A stretch of 41,258 bases of DNA from Candidatus Uhrbacteria bacterium (GTDB lineage Bacteria > Patescibacteriota > Patescibacteriia > SG8-24). Made by a program: the position numbers and the translations under genes. The DNA is taken from NCBI GenBank assembly GCA_016929435.1, contig JAFGIV010000004.1:1-41258 (forward strand), in the 5' to 3' direction. Under the pieces are notes generated by a model, which was not told where the DNA came from, did no database searches, and was given only the letters and a program-made list of their open reading frames with translations. Each line of letters opens with the position of its first letter. The stretch's first letter is position 1. Positions 7,448 through 14,200 of the stretch are shown here, piece by piece.

Positions 7448-8130
7448 GCGGACAGCATATGGAACGGATTGAGCAGATCGCCGGAACGATCAAGGGCGCC
7501 TTCGGCGGCTTCAAGGAAATTCGGGCGGCGTACCTGTACGGCAGCATGCTGACCGATCGGTTTTCGGAACAGAGTGACATCGACGTTCTGTTCATCGTTG
7601 ATGACGTCGACGACAGGCCGAGTTTATTGAGGACAGTCAAAGCGGCTATTTCCGGCGTTCGGGGGTTGAAGCTGGACGTTAATGTGGTCTTTCTCAACGA
7701 GTTCGCGCGGCGTTGGCACGTCTACCGGCCGCCGACGTATTTCCTCGGCATCAAGTTCAGGTCGAAGCTACTTTGGGGAGATGACCTGCTTAAGGGGGTC
7801 AAGGAAGGGGAAATAACGGCCGACGACATCTATAAACGCTTGGTCGACCTGGCCCAGAGCAGCCGTGCCATATACCTCAACGGTAAGGACCCGGCCTTCT
7901 GGGAAACAAAATACGTCAAGTGGCTCCGCATTTCCGCCCTCGAAGCACTCTACCTTTTGGGTGCGTTCGAATTGGACTTCAAGGCCGGGGAGCCGCTCCT
8001 TTGCGTCAAAGCGCCAGAGTTAGCGTTGATCAAGTCGCTTCATGAGCTGAAGTTGCCGATGAGCCGCATCTCCGAAATAGCCGAGACCCTGGCCGGATTC
8101 GTTTATAAGAAATTCATCGTTAAGCAATGA
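7444..8130 (+). CDS. Minimal nucleotidyltransferase with helical C-terminal domain
   Basis: Predicted Pol-beta-fold nucleotidyltransferase. The signature is LYGSMLTDRF then SEQSDIDVLF (G33, S34, D45, D47), and the third acidic residue is probably D78 in LKLDVNVV. After about residue 110 follows a helical domain like that of kanamycin nucleotidyltransferase or HEPN-type partners. At 228 residues it is longer than a toxin-antitoxin MNT, and there is no separate HEPN toxin gene beside it. The family moves AMP or another NMP onto small molecules or proteins. Within the operon I infer activation of a phosphorylated or hydroxyl substrate. ATGA overlaps on both sides show translational coupling. Confidence 0.8.
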   Translation: MSGQHMERIEQIAGTIKGAFGGFKEIRAAYLYGSMLTDRFSEQSDIDVLFIVDDVDDRPSLLRTVKAAISGVRGLKLDVNVVFLNEFARRWHVYRPPTYFLGIKFRSKLLWGDDLLKGVKEGEITADDIYKRLVDLAQSSRAIYLNGKDPAFWETKYVKWLRISALEALYLLGAFELDFKAGEPLLCVKAPELALIKSLHELKLPMSRISEIAETLAGFVYKKFIVKQ

Positions 8131-9299
8131 AGATCCTGATGCTAACGTCTAGGTTCGGCTCCGGGTACGGCATGGGCTATTCGGCGCATAAGGAGGCCCA
8201 GACCATGGCGGACGCCGGTCATGCCGTGACGGTCGTGCACAGCAATGCCGACATCGCCGGATACGATGACGTGCGGATCGAATTCGTGCATTTGCCGGTA
8301 CGCCGGTCGCCTTTCATCGATTTCATCATTTTTCGGCGCGACCTCAAAAAACTTTTCGACGGACGCATCCAAGCCAACGGATACGACGTGGTTTATGTCC
8401 AGTCGCTCGAATTCGGCGTCATGGATTTTTCCAGGATCAGGAAGCCGGTCTGGTATTTCGCCCGGAGCACGATGTTGGGCATCGGTGCCGCATTGAAGCG
8501 CGAAGGGGTACGTCTGTCGCCCGTCAAAGTGCTGATCCGTTCTTGCCTCATTGCCTTTGAACGCCGGTGTTTGCGTTTCAGCAGCGGTATTTTCGCAAAG
8601 TCAAATATGATGGCTCGGGAGCTTCAGGACCTTTACTCCGTTGACGATAGAAAAATTTACGTGGTTTCGGGCGGAATCGACCCCTCGGATTTCGATGCTG
8701 GCGCCGGTTTACAGCGTGAGGATTTCCGAAAAAATCACCAATTGCCGTCTACGAAGCCGGTGGTGCTTTTTGCCGGCAGACTCATCCCGCAAAAAGGCCT
8801 TACCCATCTGGTGAAGGCGGCATTGGGCCTGCTCGGTGATTATGCGTTTACTGTGGTCATCGCCGGAACGGGCGAGGCCGCCTATGCGGCGAAAGTCCAA
8901 AGGCTCATTGAATCCGCAAAACGTCAGCGGGACTTCGTGTTCCTCGGTCACATTGATCAGAAGGAAATGCCGTCGTTGTTGGCCGCCGCCGATTGTGTGG
9001 TGACGCCGTCGCTTTATGAGCCGTTTGGTATGATTAACCTACAGGCGGCCTGCATGGGCAAGGCGGTCATAACCACCAGCATCACGGGGTCAGCAGAAGC
9101 GTTGGCGGGATATGCACCGCTGAAAGTCGTCGAGCCGGGCTCGGTCGAAGCGCTTCAGCGAGCGCTGAAAGAATGGCTGACCAATCACGAAATGCCGACA
9201 TTGGCGTTGGATTTAGCAGACCTATCTTGGAAGCACGTGGCGCAGGAGATGATGCGAAATTTCAACGCCTCTAGGGAGACCGAGACGGTTCGAATATAG
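8127..9299 (+). CDS. GT4-family glycosyltransferase
   Basis: GT-B fold retaining glycosyltransferase, cytoplasmic face of the membrane. The N-terminal half opens MKILMLTSRFGSGYGMGYSA and the C-terminal half contains VLFAGRLIPQKGL (about residues 213-225), then VIAGTG, FLGHI and SLYEPFGMINLQA (about 298-310). The usual EPFG-x3-LE motif has glutamine in place of the second glutamate. The donor is likely a nucleotide sugar. It is the last gene of the five-gene operon, joined to the nucleotidyltransferase by ATGA. Acceptor and product are unknown; the set suggests a decorated glycolipid or surface glycan. No terminator is obvious downstream. Confidence 0.88.
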   Translation: MKILMLTSRFGSGYGMGYSAHKEAQTMADAGHAVTVVHSNADIAGYDDVRIEFVHLPVRRSPFIDFIIFRRDLKKLFDGRIQANGYDVVYVQSLEFGVMDFSRIRKPVWYFARSTMLGIGAALKREGVRLSPVKVLIRSCLIAFERRCLRFSSGIFAKSNMMARELQDLYSVDDRKIYVVSGGIDPSDFDAGAGLQREDFRKNHQLPSTKPVVLFAGRLIPQKGLTHLVKAALGLLGDYAFTVVIAGTGEAAYAAKVQRLIESAKRQRDFVFLGHIDQKEMPSLLAAADCVVTPSLYEPFGMINLQAACMGKAVITTSITGSAEALAGYAPLKVVEPGSVEALQRALKEWLTNHEMPTLALDLADLSWKHVAQEMMRNFNASRETETVRI

Positions 9300-9458
9300 G
9301 TCCCGCAGCCATGAACATAAGACCGGGAGGGGTAGGGGAGCTGGACGAGTAGGGAACAGACTATTAATCTGAATAGATTTCCCAGTCACTTATCGATTAC
9401 GGCCAGTGGTTGGCTGCAATGAAAGACTTTTGTGTTGCGTATGGTTGCCATGGTCGAT
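9300..9458. other. Gene-free start of the interval after the glycosyltransferase
   Basis: No coding sequence or clear terminator seen. CTATT/AATAG forms a weak hairpin near 9361-9376. This stretch precedes the IS3-like relic and may be part of the same scar. Confidence 0.3.
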
Positions 9459-9569
9459 TGGACTGTACCCCATAGACTAGACACATCTTCCATGGAGGGC
9501 CATCATTCCAACATATGGCCAAACACGTCAATCCGGCCCTCCGGGGTCAGATACTCGGGGAGATGAAGG
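9459..9569 (+). mobile_element. Relic of an IS3-family left end
   Basis: TGGACTGTACCCC followed by ATAGACTAGACAC (9459-9484) resembles the terminal repeats of IS150-group IS3 elements. An ATG at 9515, preceded at a distance by GGAGGG, opens MAKHVNPALRGQILGEMKE, which could be the first residues of an orfA helix-turn-helix. It then runs directly into unrelated sequence. An 8-bp inverted repeat (GGAGGGCC/GGCCCTCC, 9494-9501 and 9535-9542) brackets the start. Only this end remains. The identification is by eye. Confidence 0.4.
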
Positions 9570-9570
9570 A

Positions 9571-9693
9571 GTGGTCCTGCATGAGTTCCTGCACCTGATC
9601 GAGAGAAAGCACGATGACCGATACATGGTCATGATGGAGCAGCACATGCCGGATTGGCGGAGTCGGCGTGATGAGCTGAATAGGTTGATTTGA
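9571..9693 (+). pseudogene. C-terminal fragment of a YgjP-like (DUF45) metallopeptidase
   Basis: Forty codons in one frame read VVLHEFLHLIERKHDDR, then a segment ending MPDWRSRRDELNRLI, and a stop. This is the conserved tail of the YgjP/DUF45 zinc metallohydrolase family, with the HExxH-like helix (HEFLH) and the later histidine. The upstream half, which should carry WGSC and the N-terminal fold, is missing. The fragment begins at the junction with the IS3-like relic, so the gene was probably cut by that insertion and a later deletion. Its TGA stop forms part of the promoter of the next gene. Confidence 0.7.
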
Positions 9694-9699
9694 TAAAAT
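9691..9699 (+). promoter_or_regulatory. Extended -10 promoter of the S66 peptidase
   Basis: TGA-TAAAAT. The predicted start near 9706 makes ATG 9710 almost leaderless and argues against ATG 9701. Confidence 0.5.
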
Positions 9700-9709
9700 A
9701 ATGCTCGAT

Positions 9710-10702
9710 ATGAAAAACATCACTATTCCAAAGAAGTTAGACGCTAAAGGCGTGAATGTCAGGGTCATCGCCCCGGTCAGGAGCTTAGGCCTGATCTCCG
9801 AGGAGGGAAGGGCAGAGGCCGAAAAGAGGCTTGCCGGATACGGTATGGAATTAAGTTTCGGCAAGCATGTCGAGGAGATGGACGAGTTCAACTCGTCATC
9901 AATAGATTCTCGTATTGAGGACTTGCATGAGGCTTTTTCCGACGATGGCGTGGATGCGATACTGACAGTTATCGGCGGATACAATTCTAATCAGCTCCTC
10001 AGCCGCATTGATTACAGCCTTATCGAGAGGAATCCAAAGATCATCTGTGGCTTTTCGGACGTTACCGCTTTGGCCAACGCCATAAATGCCAAGACCGGCA
10101 TGGTTACTTATGTCGGTCCGCATTACTCCACGTGGGGAATGAGACACGGACTCGAGCACACCATAGAGTATTTCCTGAGATGCTGCCGAGAATCTTCCGC
10201 CTATAACATAGAGCCTTCCGAAGAATGGAGCGATGATCCTTGGTTCATGGACCAGGAGAACCGTGAATTCATAAAGAACGACGGATATTGGATGCTGAAT
10301 GAGGGTCATGGGTTAGGTCGGGTTGTCGGCGGCCATTTGCGTTGCCTGAGCTCGTTGCAGGGTACTGAGTACTGGCCGGGTTTGGACGATTCGATACTGT
10401 TCCTGGAGGACGATGCGGAAGTCAATCCGGCGCTATTTGACCGCGGTCTGCAGTCCCTCATTCACCAGCCTGATTTCTCGGGCGTTCGAGGAATCTTGAT
10501 CGGCAGGTTTCAGAAAGAGACCGGAATGACCAGGGAACTGCTGGAGAAGATGGTGGCCACCAAGCCAGAGCTTAAGAACATCCCGACAGTCGCTAACATG
10601 GATTTCGGGCACACCACCCCCATGGTAACGTTGCCCATCGGTGGCACTATCGAAATCGATGCGGATAACGGTTCCGCAAAAATTAGGGTTATTGAACATT
10701 AA
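9710..10702 (+). CDS. S66 family serine peptidase (LD-carboxypeptidase/MccF-like)
   Basis: Serine carboxypeptidase of the LdcA/MccF family, which cut the L-Lys/DAP-D-Ala bond of recycled murein tetrapeptides or inactivate peptide-nucleotide antibiotics such as microcin C. The nucleophile sits in CGFSDVTAL, the acid in LFLEDDAE, and the histidine in DFGHTTPM. The start VRVIAPVRSLG and the GGYNSNQLL loop are also typical. Length (330 residues from ATG 9710) is normal. The sequence leans to the MccF side, with the longer insertion between nucleophile and glutamate, but I cannot decide between recycling and immunity. No neighbour is functionally linked; the gene lies just after an IS scar. Confidence 0.85.
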   Translation: MKNITIPKKLDAKGVNVRVIAPVRSLGLISEEGRAEAEKRLAGYGMELSFGKHVEEMDEFNSSSIDSRIEDLHEAFSDDGVDAILTVIGGYNSNQLLSRIDYSLIERNPKIICGFSDVTALANAINAKTGMVTYVGPHYSTWGMRHGLEHTIEYFLRCCRESSAYNIEPSEEWSDDPWFMDQENREFIKNDGYWMLNEGHGLGRVVGGHLRCLSSLQGTEYWPGLDDSILFLEDDAEVNPALFDRGLQSLIHQPDFSGVRGILIGRFQKETGMTRELLEKMVATKPELKNIPTVANMDFGHTTPMVTLPIGGTIEIDADNGSAKIRVIEH

Positions 10703-10755
10703 TCGGTGCAAAGAATGTCGACTTGTTCATGCTGACGCCTAGCGTATCTTCCCCC

Positions 10756-10851
10756 ATGGGTCCCGGTTCTGACTCTGAGCCTCTGCCGGTAAAATGCGGA
10801 AATTGCGGGTTTGAAAGGGTTTACCGACGGTCCGGCGATGACGCCGCATAG
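10756..10851 (+). CDS. Possible tiny CxxC zinc-finger protein
   Basis: A 31-codon ORF not in the track: MGPGSDSEPLPVKCGNCGFE and 11 more residues. It has one CxxC pair in a zinc-ribbon-like context. After its TAG the same frame continues PRCIQ, so it may instead be the start of a decayed zinc-ribbon gene. No Shine-Dalgarno or promoter supports it. Confidence 0.25.
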   Translation: MGPGSDSEPLPVKCGNCGFERVYRRSGDDAA

Positions 10852-10892
10852 CCTCGGTGCATTCAGGACAGGCAGCCGAAAAAATCATCCCC

Positions 10893-10910
10893 AAACGAGG
10901 TGCGTTTTTT
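10893..10910 (+). terminator. Weak terminator-like hairpin
   Basis: AAACG pairs with CGTTT and is followed by more T residues. It would end the S66 transcript about 200 bases after the stop codon. The stem is short and AT-rich. Confidence 0.35.
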
Positions 10911-11068
10911 GTTGCGGCTTAGGCACCCGATCGTAATTGAGACAATTGATGGGGAATTACCCTTTTTTTGGCAGATGTTCATATCCGGAGGGAACCCGGG
11001 CGGTCCGTGCCCCTCATGGTCACGTGACGGACGTCAGTCGGTACGGTTACTTGCCCCATTTGCCGCAT

Positions 11069-11503
11069 TTAACGAGTTTTGGATTGAAGGTCGTTAATTG
11101 CTTGGCCAACTGTTTCATAAACCGAGGTAAAATATTCCTTGATGTTGTCGTAGCTTAGGCGGACCGTGACCTCATTTGAATCGACCCAGACAATCTTGTC
11201 ACCCTCAAATTCTGGTTTTATCTGGGAGTCGTCCTCGGACTGCATGAGGAACATGTGAACAATGATATGGTCGCCTTTCGGATGGTCGTATTCAATCGGT
11301 GGCAGTTCGCCGCCGGCATCACTGACCGGGAGTCCCGTCTCCTCGGCGATTTCGCGCATCGTCGCGTTCATCAACGATTCGCCTTCCTTGACGTGGCCTT
11401 TGGGGAGGGTCCAGTCGTCCTGCCTTGACCGGTAGATTAGGGCGATCTTTGACGGATCTTGCTTGGACATGATGATGGCCCCGGTCTTGTGTATGTCTGC
11501 CAT
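11069..11503 (-). CDS. Nudix hydrolase
   Basis: Pyrophosphohydrolase acting on nucleoside diphosphate-linked compounds. The Nudix box is complete: GHVKEGESLMNATMREIAEE then TGL (GX5EX7REUXEEXGU), at about residues 36-58. At 144 residues it is the size of the Ap4A/MutT-like group; KIALIYRSRQDDWTLPKGHV resembles diadenosine polyphosphate hydrolases. Specificity cannot be read from sequence. It is transcribed on its own, away from the Kef gene, from an extended -10 promoter. Confidence 0.9.
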   Translation of the reverse strand: MADIHKTGAIIMSKQDPSKIALIYRSRQDDWTLPKGHVKEGESLMNATMREIAEETGLPVSDAGGELPPIEYDHPKGDHIIVHMFLMQSEDDSQIKPEFEGDKIVWVDSNEVTVRLSYDNIKEYFTSVYETVGQAINDLQSKTR

Positions 11504-11544
11504 GTCAGTCTGATAGATAGTTTTTCAGTAAAAATCCCTCTAAG

Positions 11545-11553
11545 TCTATAGCA
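11545..11553 (-). promoter_or_regulatory. Extended -10 promoter of the Nudix gene
   Basis: On the minus strand TGC-TATAGA, about 40 bases before the ATG. Confidence 0.45.
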
Positions 11554-11626
11554 TAAACCCTGGGGGTGCAATTCAGCCAACCCCCACCGAGGGGCGCAGC
11601 TCAGGATGTGTTTGGCCGTTCGGTTG

Positions 11627-11635
11627 TGGTAAGAT
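11627..11635 (+). promoter_or_regulatory. Extended -10 promoter of the Kef-type antiporter
   Basis: TGG-TAAGAT, about 50 bases before ATG 11685. The same nine bases occur before the MscS gene. Confidence 0.5.
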
Positions 11636-11684
11636 TGGGGGAGGGGAAAATCCCCAAACTCAAGTCAAAATCGGCTCTCTTCCT

Positions 11685-13352
11685 ATGGATTCCATTTTCA
11701 TCCAAATCAGCACCCTGTTGGCGGTTACCGTGGGCGCGGCTTTCCTGATCAGGCTTTTGCGGCAGCCCCTGATAGTTGCCTATATCGTTGCCGGCATCAT
11801 CTGCGGACCGTACCTGCTGAACCTGTTGCGCGGAGACCAGCACCTGTATGAGGCCTTTGCCCAGTTCGGGGTGGTTCTCCTGCTTTTCGTCATCGGGCTG
11901 AACCTTAACCTTAACCACCTCAGGTCCATCGGGCGCATTTCGTTGGTGACCGGTCTGGGTCAGGTGATCTTTACCTTCAGCATCGGTCTTTTGATTCTTT
12001 TGGGCCTCGGCATGCAGTGGAAATCCGCCGCCTACCTGGCCGTAGCCATAACCTTTTCCAGCACCATCATCATAATGAAGCTCCTGTCCGACAAGAACGA
12101 CGTCGATACCGTATACGGCCGCCACACGATCGGACTGATGCTGGCCCAGGACATGATCGCCGTCCTTTTGATCATAGGTTTGGGGATCGTGGGCAGCGGG
12201 GGGGAGGGGCCGGTCGCTTTCCTGCGCCTGGGGCTGGAAACCGCCGCGGCCATTGTCGTGTTGGCCCTGCTCAGCAGGCATGTCCTGCCCCGTGTCCTTT
12301 CCTCGATTGCCGGTTCCAGCGAACTGCTCTTCCTGTTTTCCCTGGCTTGGTGTTTCGGGGTAGCCAGCCTGCTGCACTGGTTCGGGCTTTCGCTTGAGGT
12401 GGGGGCGGTCATCTCCGGAATCGCCATCAGCTCCTCACCCTTTCAGCTGGAGATTGCCAGTCGCATCAGGCCGCTCCGCGACTTTTTTCTGGTGCTTTTC
12501 TTCGTGGTTTTGGGAAGCGAAATGGGGTTCGGTAACCTTAGTCACGTATTGGTGCCGTCGGTCGTCCTGTCGCTTTTCATCCTGATCGGCAACCCGCTGA
12601 TACTGTTCATGCTGTTTCGGCGCCTGCGGTTTACCCGCCGCAATTCCCTCCTGGCCGGACTGACTGCCGCCCAGGTCAGCGAGTTCGGGTTCATCCTGCT
12701 GTTCGCCGGCCGCAACGCCGGCCACATTCACGGCGATGAGGTCGGCATCTTTACGGTCGTGGCCATCGTCACCATATTCTCGTCATCCTACCTGATTACC
12801 CACAACGAGCGGATCTACCGCCTGTTGCTGCCGGTTTTCGCGCTGTTCGGCCCGGATCGCCATCGCCAGGACGAGAGTCCGCACGCCTGTTACGATGCCT
12901 GGGTGGTCGGTTGCCACCGAATCGGCCGACGGGTGGTCGATGGGCTGCGCCTGATGGGCCGCAGCCATGCCGTGATCGATTTTGACCCGAATGTCGTCAA
13001 GAAACTTCAGGAAGACGGCACTACCTGCCTTTTCGGCGATATCGCCGATGTCGAGTTCCTGGAGGGCCTGCCGCTCGACGGTGCCAGGCTGGTCGTCATG
13101 ACCATCCCGTCCGTCGATGACCAGCTGAACATGATTCGCCATGTCCGCGGCAAGGTCAGCCAGGAGATGCCGATCGTTGCCAACGCCTACCATGACCACG
13201 AATCCGATGCCCTTTACGCCGCCGGAGCCAGCCTGGTGATGCGCCCCCACCTGCTTGGAGGCCACTGGATAGCCGATGCCCTGGTGCGGGAACCCTGGGA
13301 CACCGGTTCCTTCGTCCGGATGCGGCAGCGGCTGAAGGAGGAGCTTTCCTGA
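11685..13352 (+). CDS. Kef-type monovalent cation:proton antiporter (CPA2) with RCK domain
   Basis: Integral membrane antiporter exchanging K+ or Na+ for protons. About 12 hydrophobic segments fill residues 1-390, with the CPA2 features FVIGLNLNLNHL, TFSSTIIIMKLL and LMLAQDMIAVLLI. The C-terminal cytoplasmic part from about residue 405 is a TrkA-N/RCK nucleotide-binding domain (VVGCHRIGRRVV, then HAVIDFDP and LFGDIAD). At 555 residues it is typical, without an RCK-C lobe. It probably sets pH and potassium balance and may respond to NAD(H) through the RCK domain. The next gene cluster has a separate promoter. Confidence 0.9.
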   Translation: MDSIFIQISTLLAVTVGAAFLIRLLRQPLIVAYIVAGIICGPYLLNLLRGDQHLYEAFAQFGVVLLLFVIGLNLNLNHLRSIGRISLVTGLGQVIFTFSIGLLILLGLGMQWKSAAYLAVAITFSSTIIIMKLLSDKNDVDTVYGRHTIGLMLAQDMIAVLLIIGLGIVGSGGEGPVAFLRLGLETAAAIVVLALLSRHVLPRVLSSIAGSSELLFLFSLAWCFGVASLLHWFGLSLEVGAVISGIAISSSPFQLEIASRIRPLRDFFLVLFFVVLGSEMGFGNLSHVLVPSVVLSLFILIGNPLILFMLFRRLRFTRRNSLLAGLTAAQVSEFGFILLFAGRNAGHIHGDEVGIFTVVAIVTIFSSSYLITHNERIYRLLLPVFALFGPDRHRQDESPHACYDAWVVGCHRIGRRVVDGLRLMGRSHAVIDFDPNVVKKLQEDGTTCLFGDIADVEFLEGLPLDGARLVVMTIPSVDDQLNMIRHVRGKVSQEMPIVANAYHDHESDALYAAGASLVMRPHLLGGHWIADALVREPWDTGSFVRMRQRLKEELS

Positions 13353-13374
13353 CCGGGACGGACGGGCCGGCGGC

Positions 13375-13394
13375 GTTACGGACGCTTCCGTAAC
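13375..13394 (+). terminator. Perfect hairpin after the antiporter gene
   Basis: GTTACGGA and TCCGTAAC form an 8-bp stem with a four-base loop, 22 bases after the stop. No T run follows, so it may protect the 3' end or be a regulatory site rather than a terminator. Confidence 0.4.
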
Positions 13395-13422
13395 TCGTAT
13401 TCCGCACTACGGATGCCGTGGT

Positions 13423-13451
13423 TTGACAACCCCACCGTCTCATTTTAGACT
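13423..13451 (+). promoter_or_regulatory. Promoter of the arsenic-resistance cluster
   Basis: TTGACA (13423-13428), exactly 17 bp, then TAGACT (13446-13451). The -10 overlaps the first bases of the arsR operator. Confidence 0.75.
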
Positions 13452-13474
13452 ATATCAGTAATCATTGATATAGT
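13449..13474 (+). promoter_or_regulatory. ArsR operator palindrome
   Basis: ACTATATCA and TGATATAGT are perfect 9-bp arms around eight bases, seven bases before the arsR ATG and overlapping the -10. Size, AT-rich arms and position fit an ArsR/SmtB-family operator, so the cluster is likely autorepressed and released by the metal. Confidence 0.8.
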
Positions 13475-13481
13475 TATTGCC

Positions 13482-13820
13482 ATGTCAAGCAAACCGCCAT
13501 GCTGTTGCGGCCGTGTATTTGATTCGGCCATGGGGCGGCTGGCCGAGATTGGATTTGCCCTGTCCGACGGCAACCGCCTGCGGATACTTTGCGTCCTGCG
13601 GGAGGGGGAGCGGTGCGTCTGTGACGTCTGGCGGTTCTTGGGCCTGTCCCAAAACCTGGTTTCCCACCACCTCAAGACCCTAAGGGATGCCGGATTGATC
13701 GTGTCCCGTAAGGACGGCCTCAAGGTGCTGTATTCGCTTAACCGGGAGGCGCTTGACGGATACGTCAGGGAGTTGGGGGGGTATGTCCGGAAAGACGGGC
13801 GGACGACTCGGAAAAAATAA
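13482..13820 (+). CDS. arsR: ArsR/SmtB-family metalloregulator
   Basis: Dimeric winged-helix repressor that leaves DNA on binding metal. The recognition region is CVCDVWRFLGLSQNLVSHHL, with the paired cysteines (CVCD) that bind As(III) or similar soft metals at the third helix in ArsR proteins. Extra cysteines at the N-terminus (residues 7-9, PPCCCG) may complete the site. Length (112) is normal. It is first in a run of five genes whose products match arsenic and organoarsenical handling, and it sits directly behind its own palindromic operator. The actual inducer (As, Sb, Cd or an organoarsenical) is not proven. Confidence 0.88.
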   Translation: MSSKPPCCCGRVFDSAMGRLAEIGFALSDGNRLRILCVLREGERCVCDVWRFLGLSQNLVSHHLKTLRDAGLIVSRKDGLKVLYSLNREALDGYVRELGGYVRKDGRTTRKK

Positions 13821-13865
13821 CCGATAACCGTCTTATCCAATAACCACTTGTCTAATCTAGGCGAT

Positions 13866-14192
13866 ATGGAAACATCAGAACATCAGATTCAGGTCCTGGG
13901 CTCGGGCTGTCCGGGATGCAGGAAGCTTCACGGCTTGGCGGTCGAGGCCGCCGAAAAGCTCTGTCTTAAGGGTGAGGTGGAATACGAGACCGATGTCACT
14001 AGGCTGATTGAATTGGGAATCATGCAGAGCCCGGCCCTGATCGTGGACGGGAGGGTGGTGCTCGCCGGGTTCGTTCCGGATGCCGATCAGGTCCACGGGG
14101 CGATTCTGGGGGCCCTGGAGGAGGCGGGGGACAGCACGGCTTCGGATAATTGCGGGTCGCCGGGTTGCGGCTGCCGAAGTGACTGCTGCTGA
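13866..14192 (+). CDS. arsE: ArsE/MTH895-type thioredoxin-like protein with Cys-rich tail
   Basis: Small cytoplasmic thioredoxin-fold protein. The active site is GSGCPGCRKL (C15, C18) and the cis-proline region reads MQSPALIVDGRVV. This matches the MTH895/ArsE group of thioredoxin-like proteins. Unusually, it ends in CGSPGCGCRSDCC, five cysteines in 13 residues, which could bind arsenite or another soft metal. The ATG at 13866 is preferred over the track's TTG at 13848. It lies between arsR and the ArsP permease; together with ArsF and ArsG it probably passes electrons or substrate to the membrane components. Confidence 0.78.
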   Translation: METSEHQIQVLGSGCPGCRKLHGLAVEAAEKLCLKGEVEYETDVTRLIELGIMQSPALIVDGRVVLAGFVPDADQVHGAILGALEEAGDSTASDNCGSPGCGCRSDCC

Positions 14193-14200
14193 TAGGCATT

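Larger units (their letters stand above)
10703..11068. other. Mostly gene-free interval between the S66 and Nudix genes
   Basis: Apart from the possible 31-codon zinc-finger ORF, I see two weak terminator-like spots: AAACG-AGGTG-CGTTT followed by TTT at 10893-10910, and GGG..CCC before a T run near 10953-10968. The 65- and 73-aa plus-strand ORFs of the track look like chance ORFs. Confidence 0.3.

Noticed and set aside
7444-8130. A MNT-HEPN toxin-antitoxin module
   Set aside because: There is no separate HEPN toxin gene, the nucleotidyltransferase is longer than antitoxin MNTs, and it is coupled by ATGA overlap to biosynthetic-type genes.
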